Positions 9,264 through 16,529 of a DNA stretch of 64,000 nucleotides are shown in pieces. Under the pieces are notes generated by a model, which was not told the DNA's origin, did no database searches, and saw only the letters and a program-made list of their open reading frames with translations. Both the position numbers and the translations under genes were made by a program. The DNA comes from Labilithrix sp. (GTDB taxonomy: Bacteria > Myxococcota_A > Polyangia > Polyangiales > Polyangiaceae): contig JAHBWF010000002.1 in NCBI GenBank assembly GCA_019637105.1, positions 1 through 64,000 of the forward strand, given 5' to 3'. Positions within the stretch are counted from its first letter, which is position 1. Every line of letters starts with the position of its first letter.

Positions 9264-9818
9264 ATGAACGCCTTGAGACTCCCCGACACGTCGTCCGAGC
9301 GAACGTTCGTGGACGCTGCCTCGCTGTTTCGCGCGCACGGTGCTTTCGTCGCCCGGTTCCTCCGCCGGCTCAACGTCCCCGACGACGAGCTCGACGACCT
9401 CATGCAGGAGGTCTTCCTCGTGGTCCACCGCCGAGGCGGGTTCGAGCCGGGGAGGGCGAAGCCGACCACGTACCTCGCGACGATCGCGTCGCTCGTCGCG
9501 AGGGACCGCCGGCGCCTGCGCGAACGACGGAAGACGGATCCCGACACCGACAGGCTCACCGGCGTCCTCGACGGCGCGCCCGATCCCGAACAGCGGGCGC
9601 TCCTCGTCGAGGACATCGCGCGCGCGCAGCGGGCGCTCGACGCGATCGTCCCGGAGCGCCGCGTGCTGTTCATCCTCTTCGAGCTCGAGGACACGCCCTG
9701 CAGCGAGCTCGCGGCCGTCTTCGATCTCCCGCTCGGAACCGTCCATTCGCGGCTCCGCATCGCGCGCCGTGAATTCCTCGATGCCTACGCGCGCCTCGGA
9801 AAGGAGCCGACGCCATGA
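9264..9818 (+). CDS. ECF RNA polymerase sigma factor
   Basis: 184 aa, the usual size for an ECF sigma factor. Region 2 contains LDDLMQEVFLVVHRR and the helix TYLATIASLVARDRRR; region 4 has ERRVLFILFELEDTPCSELA followed by the HTH segment LPLGTVHSRLRIARREF. It directs RNA polymerase to stress promoters. The start overlaps no upstream gene, and its stop overlaps the start of the next gene (ATGA), which is the usual arrangement for a sigma factor and its membrane anti-sigma partner. Confidence 0.92.
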   Translation: MNALRLPDTSSERTFVDAASLFRAHGAFVARFLRRLNVPDDELDDLMQEVFLVVHRRGGFEPGRAKPTTYLATIASLVARDRRRLRERRKTDPDTDRLTGVLDGAPDPEQRALLVEDIARAQRALDAIVPERRVLFILFELEDTPCSELAAVFDLPLGTVHSRLRIARREFLDAYARLGKEPTP

Positions 9819-10567
9819 CGGCGCCCCGTCGAATTCTCAATGACCTCAGCGTTCACGAAGGGATCAAGAGCGGCCTCCGCGCCCTCCGCAGCGACCTTCC
9901 AGCCTACGACGTCGAGCGCGGCGCCGCGCGGTTCGAAGCGATGCTCGCGGCGAGCGCGCGCGCGTCCTCGCCGGCGGCGGCGAAGGTCACGAAGACGCTC
10001 GCGGCGAAGGGGCTGCTCGTCGTCGGAGCGCTGGTGCTCCTGGGCTCGGCCACCTACGCGCTGCGCTCACCCGCGCGCGGAGACGCGGCGTCTCCGCCCT
10101 CCCGCGGGGAGGTCCCGGCGGAGGCGTCCCCCGGACGGGGGCCGGAGAGCCCGGACGAGTCGAGCGCGCCGGTGATGACGAGCACCGGCGTCTCCGTGGA
10201 CTCGCTGCCGTCGGCGCCTCCCACGGCGTCCGCGCCGCCCACGAAGGAGAGAGCCACCGCCGCCTCGGACGAGCGGGAGCGCGAGGTCCGCCACCTCGCG
10301 AGCCTGCAGCAGACCGCTACGGCCGACGCGGAGAAGGCCGTCCAGGTCGCGAAGGAGGGGCACGCGCAGTTCCCGCGCGGAGCGCTCTTCCAAGAGCGAG
10401 AGCTGATCCTGATCGACGCGCTCGTTCGCGCCGGTCGCCATCGAGAGGCTCGCGACCACGCGCGCACGTTCCTCGCCGCGTACCCGAAGAGCCCCTCCGC
10501 CGCGCACGTTCGCGAGGTGCTCGACCAGGCGTCCGCCTCGCTCGATCGGACGGGGAGCGCCGAGTAG
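9815..10567 (+). CDS. Probable anti-sigma factor, single-pass membrane protein
   Basis: 250 aa. Residues 1-60 are cytoplasmic, one hydrophobic helix follows (about 65-85, GLLVVGALVLLGSATYAL), then a Pro/Ser/Ala linker and a helical periplasmic C-terminus (about 150-250) that looks TPR-like (VQVAKEGHAQFPRGALFQE, ALVRAGRHREARDHARTFL). No zinc-binding HxxxCxxC anti-sigma motif is present, so the assignment rests on the 4-bp overlap with the sigma gene and on topology. It is a familiar layout in myxobacteria. The alternative is a membrane protein merely co-regulated by the sigma factor. Confidence 0.68.
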   Translation: MTAPRRILNDLSVHEGIKSGLRALRSDLPAYDVERGAARFEAMLAASARASSPAAAKVTKTLAAKGLLVVGALVLLGSATYALRSPARGDAASPPSRGEVPAEASPGRGPESPDESSAPVMTSTGVSVDSLPSAPPTASAPPTKERATAASDEREREVRHLASLQQTATADAEKAVQVAKEGHAQFPRGALFQERELILIDALVRAGRHREARDHARTFLAAYPKSPSAAHVREVLDQASASLDRTGSAE

Positions 10568-10981
10568 ATGACCGAGCATGACTCGAAATCATGCTCGGCC
10601 CATTTGGCTCCTTGTTGTCACGGGGCGCACGCGCCGTCCGGCCCCGAAAGAGCGCGGTTTTCGGGGCCCCCAACCCCGCGCGGCGCTCGCTCTAGCTCGC
10701 TGAATGTTGATCCGCTTCACGCTCGAAGTCGGGCTCGCCCGCCGAGCGAACGAGCCTGATTCGGCGCGGCGCCGGGCGCCGCGCTCGGGCCCGCTTCGCG
10801 TCGGGCGGGTGGACCTCGCGGCGTTCAGGCGGCCTGGACCTCGACGCGTGCAGTCGCTCCGCTTCGGCTCGGCATGAACCGGCGTCCACGACCGCGCGCG
10901 CCTCCCGGAAAATCGCGGCGTTCGCGCGGAGACGACCGCGGGCACGAGCGCTGCTTCGTCCGAGGGCAAGGAGGCTTGGAC
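10568..10981. other. 414-bp intergenic region with three strong hairpins
   Basis: Besides the terminator-like repeat at 10572, a 10-bp stem GGCCCCGAAA/TTTCGGGGCC (10640-10668, 9-nt loop) and a 9-bp all-GC stem GCGCGGCGC/GCGCCGCGC (10764-10784, 3-nt loop) occur before the lipoprotein gene. No open reading frame looks real. A structured leader or small RNA is possible. Confidence 0.45.
10572..10598 (+). terminator. Hairpin terminator after the ECF operon
   Basis: A perfect 10-bp inverted repeat (CCGAGCATGA / TCATGCTCGG) with a 7-nt loop begins 5 nt after the stop codon at 10567. The following bases are only moderately T-rich, so termination may be inefficient or Rho-assisted. Confidence 0.5.
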
Positions 10982-11824
10982 ATGAAATTCGGTCGTTTCG
11001 TCGTCTCGTCGATGGGTGTGGTGGGAGCGCTGTCGCTCGCGGGCGTGGGGTGCAAGGAGAGCGATCGCGACGAGGAGGAAGCCGCGGCGGTGACGACGTC
11101 GGCCCTCCAGGCGCAGAGCCAGGCGGGGCTGATGGACGGCCTCGTCGACGTCGAGGGCGAGCTCGCGCCGAACGCGGAGGACGCGGCGAAGGCGGTGGTC
11201 GAGCGGCCGCTCCGCGGGATCCGCCCGGAGGGCTGCGCGAAGAAGACCCGCGCCGGCGAAGTGGTCACGCTCGAGATGACGCGCTGCACGGGCCCGTTCG
11301 GGAAGGTGGAGATCACCGGCAGCCTCGTCGCGACGTTCTCGAACCCCTCCGCCGACGTCGTGCACGTGGACATCGCGGCGAGCGAGGGGACGACCGCCAA
11401 CGGCGAGGCCTTCTCGTACGCCGCGACGGGTGAGCTGCGCTTCGACGGCGATCGCCGCTTCGTCACCTACCACGGCTCGTCGAGCGGCACGACGAAGCGA
11501 GGGCGCGATTTCGCCACCGCCACCGACGTCTCGATCGTCGCCGACGTCACGACCCGCTGCGCGACGATGAGCGGCACGTCGAAGGGCAACGTCGCTCGGT
11601 ACGACCTCGACCTGACGCTCGAAGGCTTCGAAGGCTGCGGCGACGCGTGTCCCTCGGCCGGCACCGCGCGCGCGCGCGTCGACGGTCCGCTCGTGCAGAA
11701 CGCCTCCGTGGAGGTCGTGTTCGACGGGAGCGCCACCGCGAAGGTGAAGGTCGAGCGCGGCGAGGGCCGGCGCACGAGCAACGTCGACGTGGCGATCGAC
11801 TGCGACGCCGCCGAGGCGCAGTAG
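10982..11824 (+). CDS. Lipoprotein of unknown function
   Basis: 280 aa. ATG at 10982 has AAGGAGG 8 nt upstream. Signal peptide with lipobox SLAGVGC, then an acidic linker (SDRDEEEAA). The mature protein has four further Cys in pairs (GCAKKT, TRCTGPFG, TTRCATMSG, GCGDACPS) and alternating beta-strand-like segments (VEITGSLVATF, DVVHVDIAAS, YAATGELRFDGDRRFVTYHG), suggesting a beta-sandwich stabilised by disulfides. No known domain is recognised. It stands alone, behind a long structured leader region. Confidence 0.75.
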   Translation: MKFGRFVVSSMGVVGALSLAGVGCKESDRDEEEAAAVTTSALQAQSQAGLMDGLVDVEGELAPNAEDAAKAVVERPLRGIRPEGCAKKTRAGEVVTLEMTRCTGPFGKVEITGSLVATFSNPSADVVHVDIAASEGTTANGEAFSYAATGELRFDGDRRFVTYHGSSSGTTKRGRDFATATDVSIVADVTTRCATMSGTSKGNVARYDLDLTLEGFEGCGDACPSAGTARARVDGPLVQNASVEVVFDGSATAKVKVERGEGRRTSNVDVAIDCDAAEAQ

Positions 11825-11857
11825 CCCGGCGTCGCGCGGCCGCCCGTGCTCGCCGGC

Positions 11858-11937
11858 GACGAGCGCGTCTTCGACGACGGCGAGGAGCCGGGCCCGCGAC
11901 GAGCGCGTCTTCGACGACGGCGAGGGGTCGGGCCCGC
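11858..11937. repeat. 40-bp tandem duplication, two copies
   Basis: The unit starts GACGAGCGCGTCTTCGACGA and is repeated head to tail with two substitutions. It is non-coding and looks like a recent slippage or duplication event. Confidence 0.75.
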
Positions 11938-12099
11938 GACGAAGAGCTCGCCTCGGAGAAGGTGCGCGTCGCCGCCGCGGTCGCGCCGAGGTGGCGCTCC
12001 GGCAGCGGCCGAGCGGCGCGAGCACGCGCCGTCGGAGGGCGCGTGGACGGGAGCGGAGCGCATGAGGTCGGCGTGCTCGCCGGCGGCGTCGTGAGGGGG

Positions 12100-12116
12100 C
12101 GGTCCACCGGTTGCAT
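12100..12116 (+). promoter_or_regulatory. Sigma-54-type promoter of the alcohol dehydrogenase
   Basis: cGGTCCAccggTTGCAt: GG (12101-12102) and GC (12113-12114) are separated by 10 bp, and the -12 box TTGCA is perfect. The -24 box is weak. The predicted start (about 12126) is only 2 nt before the ATG. Confidence 0.45.
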
Positions 12117-12127
12117 GGCCGCACGCC

Positions 12128-13279
12128 ATGAAGGCGCTGACCTACCGCGGCCCGAACCGGGTCGACGTGACCACCAAGCCGGACCCGCGCATCGAGCATC
12201 CGGATGACGTCGTCCTCCGCGTCGTGTGCTCGGCGATCTGCGGTTCGGATCTCCACCTCTACGGCGGGCTCGTCCCGGACACGCGCGTCGGGACGACGTT
12301 CGGGCACGAGTTCGCCGGCGTCGTCGAGGAGATCGGACCGGGCGTGAAGTCGCTCGCGCGCGGCGACCGCGTCGTCGTGCCGTTCAACATCGCGTGCGGT
12401 ACGTGCTTCTTCTGCCAGCGCGGCCTGACGGGCGTGTGCGATCGCTCGAACCCGGCGAACGACACCTTCGGCGGCGCCTTCGGCTTCTCCCACTCGACCG
12501 GCGGCTACGACGGCGGGCAGGCCGAGTACGTCCGCGTCCCCTACGCCGACGTCGGCCCGATGGTGATCCCCGCGGACATGTCCTTCGAGGACGTCCTCTT
12601 CTTGTCCGACATCCTCCCGACGGGGTACCAGGCGGCGGAGATGGGATCGATCCGGACCGGAGACGCCGTCGCCGTCTTCGGCGCCGGCCCGGTCGGTCTC
12701 TTCGCCGCGAAGTCGGCGTGGCTCATGGGCGCTGGCCGCGTGATCGTCGTCGATCACTTCGACTACCGGCTCGAGTTCGCGCGCGACTACACGAAGGCCG
12801 AGATCCTCGACTACCGCGCCGCGGGCGGCCACGACGTGGTCGCGCGCCTGCGCGCGATGACGGACGGCCGCGGCCCCGACGTCTGCATCGACGCGGTCGG
12901 ATGTGAGGCCTCCGGATCGATCCTGAACAAGGTCACCGGCAAGGCCGGGCTTCAGGCGGGCGCCCCCACGGCGCTCTGCTGGGCCGTGCAGAGCGTGCGC
13001 CGCGGCGGCCACGTCGTCGCGATTGGCGTCTACGGCCCGCCGTGGAACCTCGTGCCGCTCGGTGAGCTGATGAACAAAGGGATCACGCTCCGCGCGGCGC
13101 AATGCAACGTGAAGCGCTACCTGCCGCGCCTGCTCGAGCACATTCGCGCGGGGCGGATCGACGCGAAGAGGATCATCACGCACCGGGGCCCGCTCGACGC
13201 GGCGCCCGACCTCTATCACGTCTTCCAACACAAGCTCGACGACTGCATCAAATGCGTCCTCGTCCCGAACGCCGCCTGA
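12128..13279 (+). CDS. Zinc-dependent alcohol/formaldehyde dehydrogenase
   Basis: 383 aa medium-chain dehydrogenase. Catalytic zinc ligands are visible as CSAICGSD (Cys near residue 38) and GHEFAG (His near 60). The structural-zinc loop has four Cys (CGTCFFCQRGLTGVC, about 93-107), and the NAD(P) fold shows GAGPVGLFAA near residue 182. The loop GGYDGGQAEYVRVPYAD and the overall length match the glutathione-independent formaldehyde dehydrogenase-like group, but the substrate cannot be settled from sequence. An NAD-linked cytosolic enzyme detoxifying or reducing small aldehydes is likely. It is followed after 39 bp by a small membrane-anchored protein and preceded by a sigma-54-like promoter shared with the stress genes further right. 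Confidence 0.9.
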   Translation: MKALTYRGPNRVDVTTKPDPRIEHPDDVVLRVVCSAICGSDLHLYGGLVPDTRVGTTFGHEFAGVVEEIGPGVKSLARGDRVVVPFNIACGTCFFCQRGLTGVCDRSNPANDTFGGAFGFSHSTGGYDGGQAEYVRVPYADVGPMVIPADMSFEDVLFLSDILPTGYQAAEMGSIRTGDAVAVFGAGPVGLFAAKSAWLMGAGRVIVVDHFDYRLEFARDYTKAEILDYRAAGGHDVVARLRAMTDGRGPDVCIDAVGCEASGSILNKVTGKAGLQAGAPTALCWAVQSVRRGGHVVAIGVYGPPWNLVPLGELMNKGITLRAAQCNVKRYLPRLLEHIRAGRIDAKRIITHRGPLDAAPDLYHVFQHKLDDCIKCVLVPNAA

Positions 13280-13318
13280 ACGGCGGGCTCGCCCAACTCG
13301 CCCAAGGAGACAGCACCC

Positions 13319-13705
13319 ATGGAACAGACCGAGATCCTCGGTTGGGGGACCGACGCGACCGTCGAGCGGCGGCCCGGCGTCCCCGAGGAGCGCCGGCCGC
13401 CGGAGCCGCTCGTCGACGCGATCGGCTTCCCGTCTCGGCAGACCACGGGGACCCCGTCGGTGACGAGCCCCCACCGCCCGCTCACGGCGGTCTACGGGAC
13501 GGCCGTGCCGCTGCGGGGCCTCTCCGGGCTCGTCCGCCGCGCCGCCTACCGGGCCCCCGACTACGAGGCGCGCCGCTGGGCGCTGCTCAAGCTCGCGGAC
13601 AAGATCGACGTCCTCGAGCACAGCCCGCTGCGGGTGGCGCTCGGGCTCGGCGCCGTCGCGCTCGGCGTCCTCGGCCTGCGCGCGCTGTCGAGGCGCCGAT
13701 CGTGA
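13319..13705 (+). CDS. Small protein with C-terminal membrane anchor, unknown
   Basis: 128 aa. AAGGAG lies 11 nt before the ATG. The N-terminal 55 residues are polar (ATVERRPGVPEERRPPEP). The middle is helical and basic (LSGLVRRAAYRAPDYEARRW), and the C-terminus has one membrane helix (about 106-122, ALGLGAVALGVLGLRAL) followed by RRRS, giving an N-in or tail-anchored topology. It is probably co-transcribed with the alcohol dehydrogenase. No domain is recognised. Confidence 0.65.
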   Translation: MEQTEILGWGTDATVERRPGVPEERRPPEPLVDAIGFPSRQTTGTPSVTSPHRPLTAVYGTAVPLRGLSGLVRRAAYRAPDYEARRWALLKLADKIDVLEHSPLRVALGLGAVALGVLGLRALSRRRS

Positions 13706-13730
13706 CGCGACGCCGCGTGCCCTCGGCGCG

Positions 13731-13752
13731 GCGGCGCGAGCGAGCGCGCCGC
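13731..13752 (+). terminator. Hairpin after the alcohol dehydrogenase operon
   Basis: Perfect 8-bp GC stem GCGGCGCG/CGCGCCGC with a 6-nt loop, 26 nt after the stop at 13705. There is no T tract, so the terminator assignment is tentative. Confidence 0.35.
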
Positions 13753-13791
13753 GCTCTCGGCGCCGTCGTTCGCCCGGCGTCGTCGCGCGCG

Positions 13792-13807
13792 CGGCGCGAG
13801 GCTTGCG
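13792..13807 (+). promoter_or_regulatory. Sigma-54-type promoter before the small gene at 13.8 kb
   Basis: cGGCGCGaggcTTGCg: GG (13793-13794) and GC (13805-13806) with 10 bp between. The GC ends 14 nt before the ATG, the same distance as in three other promoters in this window. Confidence 0.5.
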
Positions 13808-13819
13808 ACGCGTCGAGGC

Positions 13820-14071
13820 ATGACGGCCTTCGACATTCGTGACCGCCTCGAGCAAGCCGCTGTGTTCGCGCGCAACGGCGATTTCACCGCCGCGGTGGCG
13901 CGCGCGAAGGGCGCGGTGCGCGCGTCACGCGACGAGGAGTCGCGCGCGGAGGCGGCGCTCACGCTCGAACGCCTCGAGGCGGCGGAGCGCGCGTGGCGCG
14001 CCTCCATCGAAGCGCGGGCCGCGCGAGCGCGCCGCGCGTCGCGGGCGGAGCGGGTCGAGGTGCTGGCGTGA
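13820..14071 (+). CDS. Small helical protein, unknown
   Basis: 83 aa, strongly helical and Arg/Ala/Glu-rich (RDRLEQAAVFARNGDFTAAV, EEPRAEAALTLERLEAAERA-like pattern). The start resembles half of a TPR: AAVFARNGDFTAAVARAKGA. Codon usage fits its neighbours, and a sigma-54-like promoter sits at the right distance, which supports a real gene despite its size. No function is recognised. Confidence 0.5.
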   Translation: MTAFDIRDRLEQAAVFARNGDFTAAVARAKGAVRASRDEESRAEAALTLERLEAAERAWRASIEARAARARRASRAERVEVLA

Positions 14072-14223
14072 CCGCGAGCGCGGAGGCGGCGTGACGCGCG
14101 TCGCCGGGCGCGGCGTCGAGCCCGACCGGCCGCGCGGCACGACGGCGTGACGGGCGCCGTCTCGAAGGCGGGGCGGCGTCGAGCCCGACCGGCCGCCTCG
14201 AAGGCGGGCGCGACGCCTCCGGC

Positions 14224-15030
14224 TCAGCGGACGCGCACGGGCGGCGGAGCCTCTCCGGGCGCGGGAGCCCGCTCGCGCGGCGGCTCCACGGCGCCAGGCG
14301 GGTGCGTCTCGGGCACGGGGAGCGCGGTGACGTCGACGGTGCGGCCGTTCGAGACGCTGACCACCTTGCTCGCCTCGATCACGGTCCCGTTCGGGCCTCG
14401 CGTCTGCCAGCCGGTCACGCGGACGGTCGCGCCTCGACCGACGAGCGGGAGCAGCGCCGAGCCGGCGTGCGCGGGGAAGCGGACCTGGAGGCCGTTGCTC
14501 AGGAGCAGGCCGTCCATGTCTCCGCCGGGCGTCGTCGTGTAGCCCTCGATCCGGCCTTCGGTCGTCGCGACCTCGGCGCTGGTGAGCGCAGGCGGAGGCG
14601 GCAGCGGCTCTCTCGCGCGGGCGTCGGGCGCGGTCGCCGCGGCCGGAGGCCGCGAGGACGCGGGCGCCTCGGGGGGAGCGAGCGCGACGACGTCCACCGC
14701 GCGACCGTCGCGTCCGGTGATGGTGAGCGCCTCGATGTGCTTGCCCTCCGGGCCGTAGGTGTCGACGCCGACGACGCGGATGATCTGCCCCCGCTGCACG
14801 ATGGGGAGCAAGGCCGAGCCCGCGTGCGGGGGGAAGTGGACGCGCGTGCCGTCCTCGAGGACGACGCCGTCCATCTCGCCGCGCGACGCGGTCGTGTAGT
14901 CGGCGACGCGCCCGGAGATCTCGCGCGTCGCCTCGATCTGTCGAGCCGACGACGGACGAGTCGACGCGCTGAACGATCCGGTACAGCCTACGACGAGCAC
15001 CAGCGCGAGTGGAAGGACACGGGCGATCAT
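14224..15030 (-). CDS. Lipoprotein with two repeated OB-like domains
   Basis: 268 aa. Signal with lipobox LVLVVGC; AAGGAGA precedes the ATG. Two copies of one domain occupy about residues 38-105 and 150-215: each contains G-x-M/D-G-V/L-L, then FPPHAGSALLPIVQRG or FPAHAGSALLPLVGRG, then a G-P-x-G-x-x-I-E-A strand. The repeated pattern suggests a small beta-barrel (OB-like) fold. A Pro/Ala-rich linker joins the copies, and the C-terminus is Pro-rich. It is divergent from the CorE-like sigma gene, so a periplasmic role in metal handling is a reasonable guess but is not shown by any metal-binding motif. Confidence 0.72.
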   Translation of the reverse strand: MIARVLPLALVLVVGCTGSFSASTRPSSARQIEATREISGRVADYTTASRGEMDGVVLEDGTRVHFPPHAGSALLPIVQRGQIIRVVGVDTYGPEGKHIEALTITGRDGRAVDVVALAPPEAPASSRPPAAATAPDARAREPLPPPPALTSAEVATTEGRIEGYTTTPGGDMDGLLLSNGLQVRFPAHAGSALLPLVGRGATVRVTGWQTRGPNGTVIEASKVVSVSNGRTVDVTALPVPETHPPGAVEPPRERAPAPGEAPPPVRVR

Positions 15031-15225
15031 GGCGTCTCTCCTTTCCTGTTCTCGACCGGCGGACGGAGCACGCCGCGTGCCCGGGATCGCGGAGAGCGCC
15101 TCGCGCGGCGGCGTTTCGCGCGTGATCCCTCGAGCTCGACGGCCGAGCGGACGGCGCCCGGGACACGTCGGGTCGGTCGCGGCCGCGCTTGCGCTCGGGC
15201 CTCCCGAGCGGCCAAAGTGAGCGGT

Positions 15226-15837
15226 ATGGTCGACGACGCCGGAGACGCCGGAGCGGAGAGGGCGCGCGACGCCGAGGTGACGCGCGCCCTCGTCGACAAC
15301 CACCGCGCGTTCCTCCGGTTCCTCGAGCGTCGCGTCGGGCGGCGCGACGTGGCCGAGGACATCCTGCAGGACGCCTTCGCGCGCGGCCTCGACAAGCTCG
15401 AGACGCTCCGCGACGGCGAGGCCGTGATCCCCTGGTTTTACCGCGCGCTGCGCAACGCGACCGTCGACTACTTCCGCCGCGCCAGGACGGCCGACCGCGC
15501 GCTCGCCCAGTTCGCGGAGGAGATCGCGTCGGCCGAGGCGCCGGCCGAGACCGTGCGCGCGGAGGTCTGCCGCTGCGTCGCCCGCCTGGCCGAGACGCTC
15601 AAGCCCGAGTACGCCGAGGCGCTCCGGCGCGTCGAGATCGACGGCGTCTCCGTGAAGAGCTTCGCCGAGGAGCGCGGGATCACCGCCAACAACGCCGCCG
15701 TCCGCGTCTTTCGTGCGCGCGAGGCGCTCCGCCGGCAGCTCGTCGTCTCGTGCGGGACGTGCGCCGAGCACGGCTGCGTGGCGTGCACGTGCGCCGCGGA
15801 GCCCACGCCGGGCCGCTCGGGCTGCGCGAAGCCGTGA
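15226..15837 (+). CDS. CorE-like (ECF44-type) metal-responsive sigma factor
   Basis: 203 aa. Regions 2 and 4 are normal for an ECF sigma factor (RRDVAEDILQDAFARGLDKL; IPWFYRALRNATVDYFRR; EERGITANNAAVRVFRAREAL). The unusual part is the C-terminal 30 residues, a Cys-rich domain with spacing C-x2-C-x4-C-x2-C-x-C (CGTCAEHGCVACTC) and one more Cys near the end. Myxococcus xanthus CorE has such a domain and needs no anti-sigma factor, because copper binding switches it on. The copper-type genes immediately downstream (metal-binding lipoprotein, CusC-like channel, multicopper oxidase) make them the likely targets. Which metal this variant senses cannot be read from the motif alone; cadmium/zinc-sensing relatives exist. 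Confidence 0.85.
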   Translation: MVDDAGDAGAERARDAEVTRALVDNHRAFLRFLERRVGRRDVAEDILQDAFARGLDKLETLRDGEAVIPWFYRALRNATVDYFRRARTADRALAQFAEEIASAEAPAETVRAEVCRCVARLAETLKPEYAEALRRVEIDGVSVKSFAEERGITANNAAVRVFRAREALRRQLVVSCGTCAEHGCVACTCAAEPTPGRSGCAKP

Positions 15838-15971
15838 CGGGACGGGCGTCCGGGGTGTAATCCTCGCGGGCCGGCCGCGTCTGCCCCCTCGATCCCCGAG
15901 CGGCGCTGGCGCGTCGCGCCGGGCGGTCACGGAGCTCCACCTCGTTGCTATTTGTTCTGAGTCCATGGTTC

Positions 15972-16024
15972 GTCGGGGAATCGCGAGGCCCGCTTCGCCT
16001 GTGAGGGCCTCGCGATGGTCCGAC
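15972..16024. repeat. Long inverted repeat
   Basis: Inner arms ATCGCGAGGCCC (15980-15991) and GGGCCTCGCGAT (16005-16016) match perfectly over 12 bp with a 13-nt loop. Outer arms GTCGG (15972-15976) and CCGAC (16020-16024) extend the stem beyond a 3x3 mismatch. It could act as terminator of the sigma gene or belong to a dispersed repeat. Confidence 0.7.
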
Positions 16025-16036
16025 AAAGCCGAACGT

Positions 16037-16100
16037 CGGACTCGGGACACGTCCCTTTTTCTCATTTCCCGTGCCCGAGTTTTTGCGGACTCGGGACACG
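16037..16100. repeat. 15-bp direct repeat CGGACTCGGGACACG
   Basis: Identical copies at 16037-16051 and 16086-16100. A reversed near-copy lies between them, so CCCGAGT and ACTCGGG form a 7-bp stem around TTTTGCGG. The 13-bp core GACTCGGGACACG occurs again at 46956-46968, and CGGGACACG at 15169-15177 upstream of the sigma gene. Confidence 0.75.
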
Positions 16101-16141
16101 AGCAAGGAGTGCGGCGCCGTAGAGCGCCCGGAGGTCACACC

Positions 16142-16498
16142 ATGTCGTTTCGTCCTCTCCTCGCGTGCTCGATCGCCCTCGTGGCCGTCGGCGTCTTCGC
16201 GCTCGCCTGCTCTGTCGGCCCCGCGCCCGCGTCGCAGTCGCCGCGCGATCCCTCGAGCCCGCTCGCCCCGGAGGGCGCGAGCCCGCTCGCGCTCGCCGAG
16301 CCCGCCGAGCCGCGCCCGCCCCACGAAGCGCAGCATCCCCCTCACGCGCACGGCGCCGCGCCCGCGAGCGTCGAGCCCGCGACCGCAGACGGAGGCGCCG
16401 GAGGTGTGGTCTACGTCTGTCCGATGGATCCGGAGATCACGTCGAGCGCGCCCGGCCTCTGTCCGAAGTGCAACATGAAGCTCGTACCGAAGAAGTGA
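16142..16498 (+). CDS. Lipoprotein with heavy-metal-binding domain
   Basis: 118 aa. GGAGG lies 8 nt before the ATG. Signal with lipobox VFALAC, then a Pro/Ala/His-rich linker (PHEAQHPPHAHGAA) that could itself bind copper. The C-terminus is the heavy-metal-binding domain: YVCPMDPEI followed by GLCPKCNMKLVP, with C-P-M-x-P and C-P-x-C-x-M-x-L. This domain is typical of CusB-like adaptors and copper P-type ATPases; here it is free-standing on a lipid anchor. It is first in the copper operon with the channel and oxidase genes, and probably captures periplasmic copper and hands it on. Confidence 0.88.
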   Translation: MSFRPLLACSIALVAVGVFALACSVGPAPASQSPRDPSSPLAPEGASPLALAEPAEPRPPHEAQHPPHAHGAAPASVEPATADGGAGGVVYVCPMDPEITSSAPGLCPKCNMKLVPKK

Positions 16499-16529
16499 CG
16501 GACCTCGCGCGTGTCGTGATGAGGAAGCG

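Larger units (their letters stand above)
11825..12127. other. Intergenic region with a 40-bp tandem repeat
   Basis: Two adjacent 40-bp copies (11858-11897 and 11898-11937) differ at two positions, and the first bases of a third copy follow. No gene is evident. The right end carries the promoter of the alcohol dehydrogenase. Confidence 0.6.
15838..16141. other. Repeat-rich region between the CorE-like gene and the copper operon
   Basis: No gene is present. The region is less GC-rich than its surroundings and holds a long imperfect stem (15972-16024), two copies of a 15-bp direct repeat (16037 and 16086), an inverted partial copy between them (CGTGCCCGAGT near 16070), and two short T runs. It must contain the promoter of the operon starting at 16142. 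The repeats could be regulator sites or a degenerate repeat element. Confidence 0.55.

Noticed and set aside
10680..10800. tRNA-like sequence
   Set aside because: Short stems exist, but no anticodon arm, T-loop or conserved tRNA positions could be matched.
16043..16056. GGGAC-AC-GTCCC followed by TTTTT as a terminator
   Set aside because: The loop would be only 2-4 nt with a 4-bp stem, too weak; the sequence is better explained by the repeat cluster.
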